In this document: one piece after another, positions 9,495 through 18,569 of the stretch
Layout: every line of letters begins with the position of its first letter
Numbering within the stretch: the first letter of the stretch is position 1
Assembly: GCA_002409995.1 (NCBI GenBank)
Contig: DHOR01000010.1
Span: 67,467-131,466 of the forward strand
DNA length: 64,000 nt
From: Hungatella sp. UBA5385
GTDB lineage: Bacteria; Bacillota; Clostridia; Lachnospirales; Lachnospiraceae
Reading direction: 5' to 3'
Notes under the pieces: generated by a model
Seen by the model: the letters and a program-made list of their open reading frames with translations, nothing else
Database searches by the model: none
What the model was told of the DNA's origin: nothing
Translations under genes and position numbers: made by a program

Positions 9495-9980
9495 ATGACA
9501 GAAACTGAATATGGAGAATTCATTGAGGCTGTTGATGAAAAAAATCGGGAATTTGTCAGTGATTTACACACATTTCTTCTGGAAAATGGTTGTGACAGTG
9601 AGAGGAAAACAGCAAAAAGCGGATATACGGTTTCCTATATTTTAAATGATACCGGAAAAACTCTGGCTAATTATGTATTTCGGAAAACAGGAATTAAGAT
9701 GAGAATTTATCCTAAGAATTTAAACCGGTATGAAGAGCTTTTAAATACATTTCCAGATAAGATGAAAAAGGATATTAAGAAATCCTCTGTCTGTAAACGA
9801 ATGGTGAATCCTGATGCCTGTAATCCCCGCTGTTCCATGGGATATCGGTTTGATTTGGAGGATGAAACATATGAGAAATGTAGATATATGGCATTTTTCT
9901 TTGGGTTAAGTGAGGAAAATAATCCGTTTATTAAGGCGTTTTTGGAGAAAGAGTTGAATAAATCCTCAACAATTCTATGA
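9495..9980 (+). CDS. Conserved hypothetical protein, Cys-rich C-terminal half
   Basis: A 161-aa soluble protein with no family I can name. Residues ~95-140 hold a cluster of cysteines (CKRM, then DACNPRCSMGYRFDL and YEKCRYM) that could bind a metal. It follows the AraC/GyrI regulator with an AAGGAGG ribosome site, so it is likely in the same transcript and may be linked to the same small-molecule response. This link is only context. Confidence 0.7.
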   Translation: MTETEYGEFIEAVDEKNREFVSDLHTFLLENGCDSERKTAKSGYTVSYILNDTGKTLANYVFRKTGIKMRIYPKNLNRYEELLNTFPDKMKKDIKKSSVCKRMVNPDACNPRCSMGYRFDLEDETYEKCRYMAFFFGLSEENNPFIKAFLEKELNKSSTIL

Positions 9981-10008
9981 GCATAGACTGTAGGTAGGAC
10001 TTAAACAA

Positions 10009-10626
10009 ATGGATAAAGACAAAGATTTAGAATACCGTTCAATTATTTTAGCTACAATAATAGGTGCGATTTTAGGATTGGTAGCAAAGCTCGTGGATGT
10101 ACCTGAGATTACTTCGGTATTGCCTATATTTGATGATTTATTCGGGCGATTTGGTATATGGATTTTTGCAGCCTCAATATTGTCTATTTTTTCCAATACG
10201 CCTATAAATGCAGCAATAAAAGTATTTAGTTTTTTTGTTTCAATGCTCATTGTATATTATACATATACAATATTATTTCTTGGTTTCTTTCCGAAAACAC
10301 AAATAATTTTATGGAGCAGTATATCACTAATTTCACCTATGTGCGCAGCTGTTATGTGGCATGCAAAAGAAACTAATCGAATTGCTAATATCCTTGCGGC
10401 TTTACCAATCGTAGCAATGTGTACGGAATGGTATATAACAGGAAGCGAGAATACATTACTACTCGTGATATATTTATGTATGATAGTATGCCTGCTAATC
10501 TGTGTACCCCAAAAGGTGAAGCGTAGCCTGCCCATTATCGTAATTGCGGCTGTGACTACTATATTGTTTATAAAAACAGGCTGGATGGAATTAATATATG
10601 GAAGGTTATTAAATATTAAGTTTTGA
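10009..10626 (+). CDS. Uncharacterised polytopic membrane protein
   Basis: A 205-aa protein with about six hydrophobic segments (for example SIILATIIGAILGLVAKL, VFSFFVSMLIVYYTYTILFL and LLLVIYLCMIVCLLICV) and a charged N-terminus. No catalytic motif or known family is evident. The ribosome site is weak (AGGAC about 12 bases upstream), so expression level is uncertain. It is followed by a strong terminator. Confidence 0.7.
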   Translation: MDKDKDLEYRSIILATIIGAILGLVAKLVDVPEITSVLPIFDDLFGRFGIWIFAASILSIFSNTPINAAIKVFSFFVSMLIVYYTYTILFLGFFPKTQIILWSSISLISPMCAAVMWHAKETNRIANILAALPIVAMCTEWYITGSENTLLLVIYLCMIVCLLICVPQKVKRSLPIIVIAAVTTILFIKTGWMELIYGRLLNIKF

Positions 10627-10683
10627 TCTGATTAACTATGTTCTCGTTATGAACATATTCGAAGCCAATAAAATAAATAATTC

Positions 10684-10725
10684 AAAAAACCATTAACTAT
10701 CAGTATTGAGTTGGTGGTTTTTTTA
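10684..10725 (+). terminator. Intrinsic terminator after the membrane-protein gene
   Basis: AAAACCATTAACT pairs with AGTTGGTGGTTTT and runs into a T tract. The rest of the 10627-10965 gap shows nothing I can identify apart from the ribosome site of the next gene. Confidence 0.8.
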
Positions 10726-10965
10726 TTACTACAAACGGGTAAACTGATATTTAATTGAGAAAGGAGTAAGGTGGATTACAAAATTAGACCTTAGCTGCTG
10801 GAGTATCGGCAGAGGTTGGGTAACCAAATTGTATTAAGAAAAATAGAGCTAACACATAAATTACAAATAAAATGTAAAAAACAACAAGAAACTGGTATAT
10901 TTGCACAACTATATAGGATATTTTACAGGTTCAGAATGGTATAATAATGAAAAAGGAGGGAGAAA

Positions 10966-11841
10966 ATGAAAAGTTTTGAACAAAAATTATTCCCATACCT
11001 GCTATTAATGCCTACATTGCTGATATTTGGATTGTTTCTATTTTATCCGGCACTCAATGGCCTGTGGATTTCATTTACCAAATGGGATGGCATTAATCCA
11101 CAGACATTTATTGGACTGAAAAATTACATAAAATTAGCAGGAGATAAAAAGTTTCTGGAATCATTTTTAAACACTATACTTTATACCTGTTTTTCTGTTC
11201 CTGCCATATTTGTATCAGCTCTTGGCCTGGCACTTTTACTGACAGGAAAAGTAAAGGGAAGCAACTTTTACAGAGCTGTATTTTATTGGCCCACTATGAT
11301 ATCTACCATTATCGTCGGTTTGATTTGGAGATTTTTACTTGGTGAAGATTTTGGTGTGATCAATTATCTGCTGACTGTTATGGGGAGATCTCCGGTGAAA
11401 TGGCTGACTAATCCCAAAGCAGCCTTTGGTGTTGTGGTATTTGTTACAACATGGAGTATGGCAGGTTATTATATGGTCATGTTTATAGCAGGAATTAAAT
11501 CAATTTCCATTACCTATTATGAAGCGGCTGATATTGATGGGGCTGGATTCTGGCAGCAGTTCCGGTATATAACACTGCCTCTTTTAAAACCGACCAGCTT
11601 ACTTGTTTTGGTATTATCCACAGTCACAGTGATTAAATCCTATCCTTTGATATATGCCTTAACTCAGGGAGGGCCTGCGGGAGCCACCAGATTTATGGTA
11701 CAGATGATTCAGGAAACTGGTTTTGAAAAGAATCAGATGGGTTATGCAAGTGCTATGACGATCGTATTATTTGTGATTCTGGCATTGCTTACTGTGATTC
11801 AATTTCGACTAAACAGGGGAGGAGGACAGGATATTGACTAG
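10966..11841 (+). CDS. Sugar ABC transporter permease, MalF/UgpA type
   Basis: A 291-aa inner-membrane permease with six predicted segments, starting with FPYLLLMPTLLIFGLFLFYP. The EAA loop reads YYEAADIDGAGFWQQFRYIT and would contact the ATPase. AAAGGAGGG precedes the ATG. It overlaps the second permease by 8 bp, as is usual for such pairs. No ATPase gene is encoded in the operon, so a shared MsmX-type ATPase elsewhere is likely. Cargo is inferred to be a uronate-containing oligosaccharide from the GH105 gene downstream. Confidence 0.94.
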   Translation: MKSFEQKLFPYLLLMPTLLIFGLFLFYPALNGLWISFTKWDGINPQTFIGLKNYIKLAGDKKFLESFLNTILYTCFSVPAIFVSALGLALLLTGKVKGSNFYRAVFYWPTMISTIIVGLIWRFLLGEDFGVINYLLTVMGRSPVKWLTNPKAAFGVVVFVTTWSMAGYYMVMFIAGIKSISITYYEAADIDGAGFWQQFRYITLPLLKPTSLLVLVLSTVTVIKSYPLIYALTQGGPAGATRFMVQMIQETGFEKNQMGYASAMTIVLFVILALLTVIQFRLNRGGGQDID

Positions 11842-12667
11842 ACATCGTAAGAATTTGATCAATAAGGTATTATTGCCTGTTTTACTTGTTATTCTTGTTT
11901 TTATTTTTCTTATGCCGATTTTGTGGATCATAGGGTCATCTTTTAAGACTGTTGGAGAACTGTTTTCCTGGCCGCCCAGTATTTTAGGGAAAAATCCATC
12001 TTTGGATAATTACGCAAGGGCATTAAGTGAAGGAAGCTTTGGATTGTATTTCCTTAATACTGTATTTGTCAGTCTTGTGGCAACTGGACTCACTGTTGTT
12101 GTAAATGTGATGTCAGGGTATGTCTTTGCAAAGTATGAATTTAAGGGAAAGAGTATTTTATTTGGTATTGTTTTGGCAACCCTTATGGTTCCTTTGGAAG
12201 TGATTATGATACCTATTTTTAAGGTAATAGTAGCAACAAATCTCTATAATAGCTTGTGGGGACTCATTATACCTGCTGTAGCATCACCAACAGCTGTATT
12301 TCTGGTTAAACAGTATTATGAAGGCATACCGGGTGAGTATATGGAAGCAGCAAGAATCGATGGTGCATCTGAACTCAATATTTTCCTTAAGATTATGCTG
12401 CCCCTTGCAACCCCCATTATATCAGTGCTCTGCATTTTTTCCTTTATGTGGAGATGGAATGATTATCTATGGCCGAAACTTGTAATCAATAGCAAGACTA
12501 AATATACGATACAGCTTGCTCTTGCTAATTTTTCCGGAGAATATTCAGTGGATTGGAATAGCCTTCTGGCAATGTCAGTGATATCCATGATACCTGTACT
12601 GATTGTATTCGTTTCTCTGCAAAAATATATTATTGGTGGTATAACAGCAGGCGGAGTTAAGGGATAA
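11834..12667 (+). CDS. Sugar ABC transporter permease, MalG type
   Basis: A 277-aa partner permease. It begins with a TTG at 11834 inside the end of the previous gene, with GAGGAGGACAGG just upstream, so translation is coupled. It shows the EAA loop YMEAARIDGASELNIFLKIM and the typical ending GGITAGGVKG. Sequence and ending closely resemble the partial permease at 1-432, so the two ABC systems are related. It is followed 13 bp later by the 840-aa protein. Confidence 0.94.
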   Translation: MTRHRKNLINKVLLPVLLVILVFIFLMPILWIIGSSFKTVGELFSWPPSILGKNPSLDNYARALSEGSFGLYFLNTVFVSLVATGLTVVVNVMSGYVFAKYEFKGKSILFGIVLATLMVPLEVIMIPIFKVIVATNLYNSLWGLIIPAVASPTAVFLVKQYYEGIPGEYMEAARIDGASELNIFLKIMLPLATPIISVLCIFSFMWRWNDYLWPKLVINSKTKYTIQLALANFSGEYSVDWNSLLAMSVISMIPVLIVFVSLQKYIIGGITAGGVKG

Positions 12668-12680
12668 GGAGTGAAATTTT

Positions 12681-15203
12681 ATGAAATATGCAGAATATCC
12701 ATTATTTGAAGAAGGGTACATCAATCGGTTTATTACAACTGGAATCTATATAAAGCCTCAGAAATTTACCAGGGCTGTTTTAAGTGGGAACGTAAATGAA
12801 TGGCTGAAAAAAGGATTCTCAATTCATGAAAATCCATGCCGTAAGGAATTTACAGCTGAAAGGAAAAAATCAATTCCGCCATACATAGATTTAAGTCAAT
12901 ATAGTATGGAAGACAAAATAGAGGTTTTTGAAAATTCTAAAGAGCTGTCTGTATATTTCCCTTTTGGGAATATAGGTATGGAGGAGTCGGGATTTTATTA
13001 TACCCCTACTTATTTAAGGTCCTATAGCTATACCATAGTGAAGTCAGAAAAAGATGAGAAGATCAGCTTTGAGCTTACAACCTGCGGAGGGGTGACCTTG
13101 TGGGTAAATGATCAGCTGGTTACTGACTTCACGCCATTTACAAGGAATATGAAAAAAACTTGTGTTGTTACTGTAGATTTAAAAAAAGGAGAGAATAAAT
13201 TTATATTTTGTCTTGACGATCTGGCTGAGAGGGATACGGATTATTATTTTCAGATCAGAAGAATCGGAGAGGGAAGTTTAAGTATTTGTTTACCTTTAAA
13301 TGATAATATTTCCATTGATGAACTACAGAAAATGGAAATGATGTTGGAGGATATCAGTTTTGAAAAAGAAGCTTATATCAGTGAACCATTGTATTTGCAG
13401 ATGTGCAATCAGTTAAACCACCCTCTGGATTTTACTGTATCTATTATTCCTGGGGAATTTATTGAAAAAATGGAAAATCAACAGACCTTGATTCATACTC
13501 GTACTTTGTCTCTTTTAGAAAAACAGAGACGGATTAAGCTGTTAGATAAAGATGAGATACTTCCGGGCTATTATTATTTTTCTATCATGTTCCAGATTTC
13601 TGGAATTAAAATCAGCAGAAAAATAGGTAATCAGCTGGTGAATAAGGACTTTTTAAGGAAAAGTTCGGAGAATCTTGCTGAGAGAAAGAGACAGGCATTA
13701 GAAGTGGTGGCTCATCAACATGTGGACAATGTTTATAAATCCGCTGTTTTGTTTAAGCTGGGAATAAATTTAGAAAAAGCAGAGAGGATCATCAGGGAAG
13801 AACTGCCGGGGGTACAACAGAGAAAAGATTGCTCAGATTTTCATTTTGTGATCGTCTTATATATCTATCATAGTTTTGCCCATCTGATCTCTGATGAATT
13901 AAAAAAAGAAATAGAAGAGACCATGATCCATTACAGATATTGGATTGATGAACCCGGAGATGATGTTATGTGGTTTTTCAGCGAAAACCATGCGCTTCTA
14001 TTTCACATTTGCCAGTTTCTTGCCGGCAGTTATCTGCCGGAGGCAGTATTTGTTAACAGCGGTTCTACAGGTGAAGAACTAAGGGAAAAGGCCATAGGAC
14101 TTTTGAATCACTGGTTTCATAACTTTTTTGAAGAATTTATTACAGAATGGAACTCCAATGCCTATATCCCGGTGGATGTATTGGGGCTTGGAACCTTATA
14201 TAATTTAACAGAGCGGGAGGATGACCTTCACCAGAAGGCTGAAAAAGCATTGGATATGATCTTCTACTGTCTTGCTATGAATGAGCATAAGGGTGCGGTG
14301 ATGACAAGCTTTGGAAGAACCTATGAAAAGGAGATGAAGGGGAATTACAATGCTGGAACCACAAGCCTGCTCTATGTGGCTTATAATACCGGGTATTTAA
14401 ACTGTCATTCCATTGGTTACTTATCTCTCATACTGGGGGATTATGAGGCACCATTGGAATACAGGAAGTTATTAGGCCTTAAGGGGAACCAGGAGCTGAT
14501 TCACCAGAACACTCAAGGATTCGAAAAGCATGTGAATCTTTACCTTTATAAAAATGCAGATGTGCTCCTGTCTACTGCCATTGGGTTTAAACCATTTGAA
14601 AGAGGATATCAGGAACATATTGTACAGGCAGTTATTGATGAAACTGCCCAGGTGTTTATCAATCATCCGGGAGAGTCCCATCCTTACGGAAGCGGAAGAC
14701 CTAATTTCTGGGCAGGCAATGGTGTGCTTCCCATGGCTATGCAGTTTGAGAATATAAGTATTTTAAAATACGATATTGAAGAAAGCCATAGAATCGATTA
14801 TACCCATGCTTACATTCCTCTTTGCGAGTTTAAGCAGTACAGGGGAGACCTTCAGTCCATTGTTCTGGAAAAGGCAGGTGGTTATATCGGTGTAAAGGCT
14901 ATGAATAAGCTGGTGATGCAGGATGAAGGGCCTTGTAAACACAGAGAATTTTTAAGCGAAGGAAGGCTTAATGTATGGGTGATTAAGGTGGCCAGAAGCA
15001 GCGATTACAAAAATCTTGAGGAATTTTATGAGGATTTCAGTGAGACAACCATAAGCTTGAATCAAGAAAAAGAGGTGAAGGTGACGGAGCATACAGGAAT
15101 GGTGTATACCATAGATAAAAACAATGAATGTTTTGTAAATGGTGAAACAATCTATCACTACCCTTTGTCTGTAAAAGGTGAACTGGATATAAAAGGAGAA
15201 TGA
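12681..15203 (+). CDS. Unrecognised 840-aa protein, candidate carbohydrate-active enzyme
   Basis: I cannot assign a family. Residues ~95-210 are beta-rich and look like a jelly-roll sugar-binding module (ISFELTTCGGVTLWVNDQ is typical). Residues ~330-620 are helix-rich and could form an alpha/alpha barrel (WFFSENHALLFHICQFLAG; EWNSNAYIPVDVLGLG). The last ~200 residues return to beta structure. A beta, alpha-barrel, beta order is found in several glycosidase, phosphorylase and lyase families. There is no signal peptide. It lies between the permeases and GH105, which it precedes by 4 bp, so it probably acts on the same imported oligosaccharide. Confidence 0.7.
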   Translation: MKYAEYPLFEEGYINRFITTGIYIKPQKFTRAVLSGNVNEWLKKGFSIHENPCRKEFTAERKKSIPPYIDLSQYSMEDKIEVFENSKELSVYFPFGNIGMEESGFYYTPTYLRSYSYTIVKSEKDEKISFELTTCGGVTLWVNDQLVTDFTPFTRNMKKTCVVTVDLKKGENKFIFCLDDLAERDTDYYFQIRRIGEGSLSICLPLNDNISIDELQKMEMMLEDISFEKEAYISEPLYLQMCNQLNHPLDFTVSIIPGEFIEKMENQQTLIHTRTLSLLEKQRRIKLLDKDEILPGYYYFSIMFQISGIKISRKIGNQLVNKDFLRKSSENLAERKRQALEVVAHQHVDNVYKSAVLFKLGINLEKAERIIREELPGVQQRKDCSDFHFVIVLYIYHSFAHLISDELKKEIEETMIHYRYWIDEPGDDVMWFFSENHALLFHICQFLAGSYLPEAVFVNSGSTGEELREKAIGLLNHWFHNFFEEFITEWNSNAYIPVDVLGLGTLYNLTEREDDLHQKAEKALDMIFYCLAMNEHKGAVMTSFGRTYEKEMKGNYNAGTTSLLYVAYNTGYLNCHSIGYLSLILGDYEAPLEYRKLLGLKGNQELIHQNTQGFEKHVNLYLYKNADVLLSTAIGFKPFERGYQEHIVQAVIDETAQVFINHPGESHPYGSGRPNFWAGNGVLPMAMQFENISILKYDIEESHRIDYTHAYIPLCEFKQYRGDLQSIVLEKAGGYIGVKAMNKLVMQDEGPCKHREFLSEGRLNVWVIKVARSSDYKNLEEFYEDFSETTISLNQEKEVKVTEHTGMVYTIDKNNECFVNGETIYHYPLSVKGELDIKGE

Positions 15204-15207
15204 AACA

Positions 15208-16287
15208 ATGATACAGTATGATGAACTGGAAAAAAAATTAAAACTCACAGCAGATAAAATGATGGTTCTGAAAAACAATGAGGTGAAGGAAAAATTTCCT
15301 ATCAGCCTTATTGATATTAACTGCTGGGAGTGGCCTCAGGGGGTAGGGCTGTTTGGCCTTTATAAATATTATGGGATCAGTGGTGATAAACAGATACTTG
15401 ATTTTCTTATAAACTGGTTTGATGAGAGGATTCAGGAAGGAATTCCTGAAAAAAATGTGAATACCACAGCCCCTATGCTGACTCTTACCTATTTATATGA
15501 GGAGACAGGAAAAGAATCCTATCTTCAATTAATTCTTCAATGGGCAGACTGGATCATGAAGGAGAAAAAACTAATTCGTACAGGAGATGAATGTTTTCAG
15601 CATATGATAACAGGAGATCCCAATGATGGTGAAATTCTTATTGATACAATTTATATGACCCTTTTATTCCTGGCGAGGGCCGGAAAGATTCTCAACAGAT
15701 CAGATTATATTGATGAGGTTAATTACCAGATTCTAACTCATATCAAATATCTGTTTGATAAAAAAGAGGGACTGTTTTACCATGGGTTTAATTTTAATGA
15801 GAACCATAATTATGGAGAGGTTTACTGGGGCAGAGGAAATAGCTGGTATACCGTTGGAATCATGGAATTATTATCTGAAATACAGGTGGATCATGCTATA
15901 AAAAGATATTATCTAAGCGTATACCGTGCTCAGGCAAAGGCATTAAAACGTTATGCAGACAAAGACACAGGTCTTTTTCACACCATTTTAGATGACCCGT
16001 CTTCTTATATTGAAATATCCGGCAGTGCAGCTTTTTTATGTGGAATTATGCAGGGGGTGCGCAGTGGTATTCTGGAAAAAGAGGAATACAATGATTTGAT
16101 ACAGAAAGGAGTAGAGAATCTTCTGAATTATATTGATGAAGATGGAACGGTTCTCGGTGTATCCTATGGAACTCCAATCGGTTATACAAAAGAACATTAT
16201 AAGGAAATTATCTGCTGCCCTATGACATATGGACAAGCACTTGTGATTTTGTGTCTTCAGGAAGCCATGATGGATTATTGGCAGTAG
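15208..16287 (+). CDS. GH105 unsaturated rhamnogalacturonyl hydrolase-like
   Basis: A 359-aa alpha/alpha-barrel protein of the YteR/RhiN family, which removes 4,5-unsaturated galacturonate left by pectate or rhamnogalacturonan lyases. D146 in ILIDTIYMTLLFLAR matches the catalytic aspartate region. Other family marks are WEWPQGVGLFGLYKYY near residue 40 and EVYWGRGNSWYTVG, the WGRGN substrate loop. It lacks a signal peptide and works on imported disaccharides. GAGAATGA precedes the start and only 4 bp separate it from the 840-aa gene. Confidence 0.93.
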   Translation: MIQYDELEKKLKLTADKMMVLKNNEVKEKFPISLIDINCWEWPQGVGLFGLYKYYGISGDKQILDFLINWFDERIQEGIPEKNVNTTAPMLTLTYLYEETGKESYLQLILQWADWIMKEKKLIRTGDECFQHMITGDPNDGEILIDTIYMTLLFLARAGKILNRSDYIDEVNYQILTHIKYLFDKKEGLFYHGFNFNENHNYGEVYWGRGNSWYTVGIMELLSEIQVDHAIKRYYLSVYRAQAKALKRYADKDTGLFHTILDDPSSYIEISGSAAFLCGIMQGVRSGILEKEEYNDLIQKGVENLLNYIDEDGTVLGVSYGTPIGYTKEHYKEIICCPMTYGQALVILCLQEAMMDYWQ

Positions 16288-16303
16288 AAAGGGGGGATAG
16301 GAA

Positions 16304-17209
16304 ATGATGAAAAGGGTGTTTTTCGAAGAGTTTGAATCCTTATATTATTTCCACGGCAGCTCCCAAAACTGGTCTATGCAGGATTTCCATTTTCATAATC
16401 AATATGAAATTATATTATTTTTAAATGATGGTGCCACATTAGAGGTGGGAAGCCGTTTATACCATGTCAATGCAGGCGATATGTTTCTATTGAATAATAA
16501 AGAATATCACAGAGTCTGCGGCGCAGCGGGAAAGGAGCATAATCGTTATGTTCTGATGTTTGAACCGGAGCTTTTGCAGCCTATGTCAAAAGCATTTGAA
16601 TACGATTTTGCAATGTATTTTGATAATAGGTCCAGCAAGTTCAACCATAAGATTCACCTGTCAGATGAAAAACTGCAAAAAACAGAAACTCTGCTTCGGA
16701 GAATAGAAAAGAATGTAAATAGTGCGGAAGAGGACCCGGGAAGAGTTAAACTTAAGATATCGATTCTGAATCTCATTGTATATATCAATGAAATGTATAG
16801 TTTTTTTATCAATGAGCAGGGAGATGAACCGGATGCTTCTGCTGACAGTGAGGAGAATAAAGAAGTAGTATTTAAAGAACCTGTACTTTACAGAGAACGG
16901 ATTGAACAGATAAAAAAATACATCAGCTCCCATGTAGATGAAAAATTGGAGATGGAAGATATTGCAGAGAAATTTTTTATCAGCCGTCATTATTTAAGTC
17001 ATTATTTTAAAAAGGAAACAGGGTTTACTCTGGTCCAGTACATAACCAACCAGAAAATGATTGCAGCAAAGACCTTGCTTCTGCAGGGATATACAGTAAC
17101 GGAGGTAGCAGATTATCTGGCTTATAACAGCGATAGTCATTTTATTGCCGTATTTAAGAAAAATGTAGGGATTACACCAAAACAATATACAAAGAAAAAA
17201 CAAGTATAA
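16304..17209 (+). CDS. AraC-family transcriptional regulator
   Basis: A 301-aa one-component regulator. The N-terminal half is a cupin-like sugar-sensing domain (FHNQYEIILFLNDGATLEVG; LYHVNAGDMFLLN). Residues ~200-300 form the AraC DNA-binding domain (MEDIAEKFFISRHYLSHYFK; SDSHFIAVFKKNVGITPKQY). It lies inside the sugar operon between GH105 and the binding protein, with GGGGGGATAGG as ribosome site, so it probably activates this operon when the oligosaccharide is present. Confidence 0.93.
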   Translation: MMKRVFFEEFESLYYFHGSSQNWSMQDFHFHNQYEIILFLNDGATLEVGSRLYHVNAGDMFLLNNKEYHRVCGAAGKEHNRYVLMFEPELLQPMSKAFEYDFAMYFDNRSSKFNHKIHLSDEKLQKTETLLRRIEKNVNSAEEDPGRVKLKISILNLIVYINEMYSFFINEQGDEPDASADSEENKEVVFKEPVLYRERIEQIKKYISSHVDEKLEMEDIAEKFFISRHYLSHYFKKETGFTLVQYITNQKMIAAKTLLLQGYTVTEVADYLAYNSDSHFIAVFKKNVGITPKQYTKKKQV

Positions 17210-17234
17210 ATTATATCAACGAAAGGAGAAGAAT

Positions 17235-18494
17235 ATGAAAAAGATTTTAAGTATTATTTTGACAGGATTCATAGCAGCAGGAATCCTGACCGGTTGTTCA
17301 GGAGGTGGTAAAAAGGCAGAGCAGGAGGTAAAGACTCTGGATGTTGTATGGTTCAGTGATGGTAAAGAGGGGGAATCTTTTCTGGCCTTGGCAAAAAAGT
17401 ATGAAGAAGAACATCCAAATGTAAAGATCCAATTAATCGAGGTTCCATATTCTGATCTGGAGAGCAAAATTAAGAATATGATTAATGGAAAAGAATCACC
17501 GGCATTAGCAAGACTTACAAACTTAGGGCCATTTGAAAATCAGCTTCTTGATTTATCCGAATATGTATCTGATAAGGAGGCTTTTTCAAACAGCTTCGGG
17601 GAAGGGCTAAAGTTTATATATGATGGAAAGATTCTTGCTGCGCCAATGGATGTAACAGCCAACGGATTGATTTATAATAAAACAGCATTTGAAAAGGCAG
17701 GAGTTTCTGTTCCGCAGAATGCAGATGAGATTTGGACCTGGGATGAATGGAAAGATGCAATGAAGACGGTAATGGAAAAGAGTGATTGCAAATATGGGCT
17801 TGTATATGATAAATCTCCACAAAGATTCACCACTCTCATGTATGAAGCAGGAGCAAGTATGTTGAACGAAGATTTAACAGCTTCTAATTTTAATACACCG
17901 GAAACGGAACGTGCTGTCAGCTTCTTTAAGGAACTTCATGATGAAAAGATCATTCCGGATTCTGTATGGCTGGGTTCTGAAAATCCCAACAATCTCTTCA
18001 GAACCGGACAGGTTGCTATGCATTTTGCAGGAAGCTGGATGATTGCAAATTATAAAGAAGAAATTACAGATTTTGAGTGGGGAGTAACCTATCTTCCCAA
18101 GGAAGCCAAAAGAGCCACTGTACCTGGTGGAAAGTATCTGGCAGCTTTTCAGAATACAGGTGTAGAGAAGGAAGCGGCAGAGTTTATAGAATGGATATCA
18201 AAAGCTGAAAACAATGCTGTATATTGTCAGGAAAACAGCTACCTTTCACAGGTAAAAGGAAATGAAGTTTTGAGCTATGATTATGGAGCTGATTTTTTTG
18301 CGATTTTCACAGAAGAGCTTAATGCAACTGATGATATTCCCCGCTCTGAATGGGGATTCCAGTCATTTACAGGAGCAGTTCAAAATGATATCAGAGATGG
18401 ATTAATTGATGTGCTGGCTGGGAAGGTGACGGTTGAGGAATATTTAATTCAGACTGATCAATTGATTAATGAGACTTTAAAGGATTTAGAGTAG
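17235..18494 (+). CDS. Sugar ABC transporter substrate-binding lipoprotein
   Basis: A 419-aa extracellular binding protein of the MalE/UgpB type. The signal peptide ends in a lipobox LTGC with C21 as the lipid-modified residue, followed by a GGGKK linker. The mature part begins with a Rossmann-like lobe (LDVVWFSDGKEGESFLALAKKYEEEHP is split over strands and helix). Residues such as NGLIYNKTAFEKAG and FAGSWMIANYK are typical. It is the last gene of the operon, unlike the common order with the binding protein first, and ends at a strong terminator. Confidence 0.95.
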   Translation: MKKILSIILTGFIAAGILTGCSGGGKKAEQEVKTLDVVWFSDGKEGESFLALAKKYEEEHPNVKIQLIEVPYSDLESKIKNMINGKESPALARLTNLGPFENQLLDLSEYVSDKEAFSNSFGEGLKFIYDGKILAAPMDVTANGLIYNKTAFEKAGVSVPQNADEIWTWDEWKDAMKTVMEKSDCKYGLVYDKSPQRFTTLMYEAGASMLNEDLTASNFNTPETERAVSFFKELHDEKIIPDSVWLGSENPNNLFRTGQVAMHFAGSWMIANYKEEITDFEWGVTYLPKEAKRATVPGGKYLAAFQNTGVEKEAAEFIEWISKAENNAVYCQENSYLSQVKGNEVLSYDYGADFFAIFTEELNATDDIPRSEWGFQSFTGAVQNDIRDGLIDVLAGKVTVEEYLIQTDQLINETLKDLE

Positions 18495-18526
18495 TATTGT
18501 CAGGTTTTAATTTTATTTGAAATGGA

Positions 18527-18569
18527 CCGGATGCAGGTGGGGGCTATCTGCATCCGGCTCATTATTTTA
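18527..18569. terminator. Bidirectional intrinsic terminator
   Basis: CCGGATGCAG pairs perfectly with CTGCATCCGG, followed by an AT-rich tail (CTCATTATTTT). It lies between convergent genes and overlaps the end of the radical SAM gene on the other strand. Confidence 0.85.

Noticed and set aside
10931..10950. TGG-TATAAT sequence that resembles an extended -10 element before the sugar ABC operon
   Set aside because: A transcript from it would start inside the ribosome site of the first gene, and no -35 is present, so it is unlikely to be the operon promoter.
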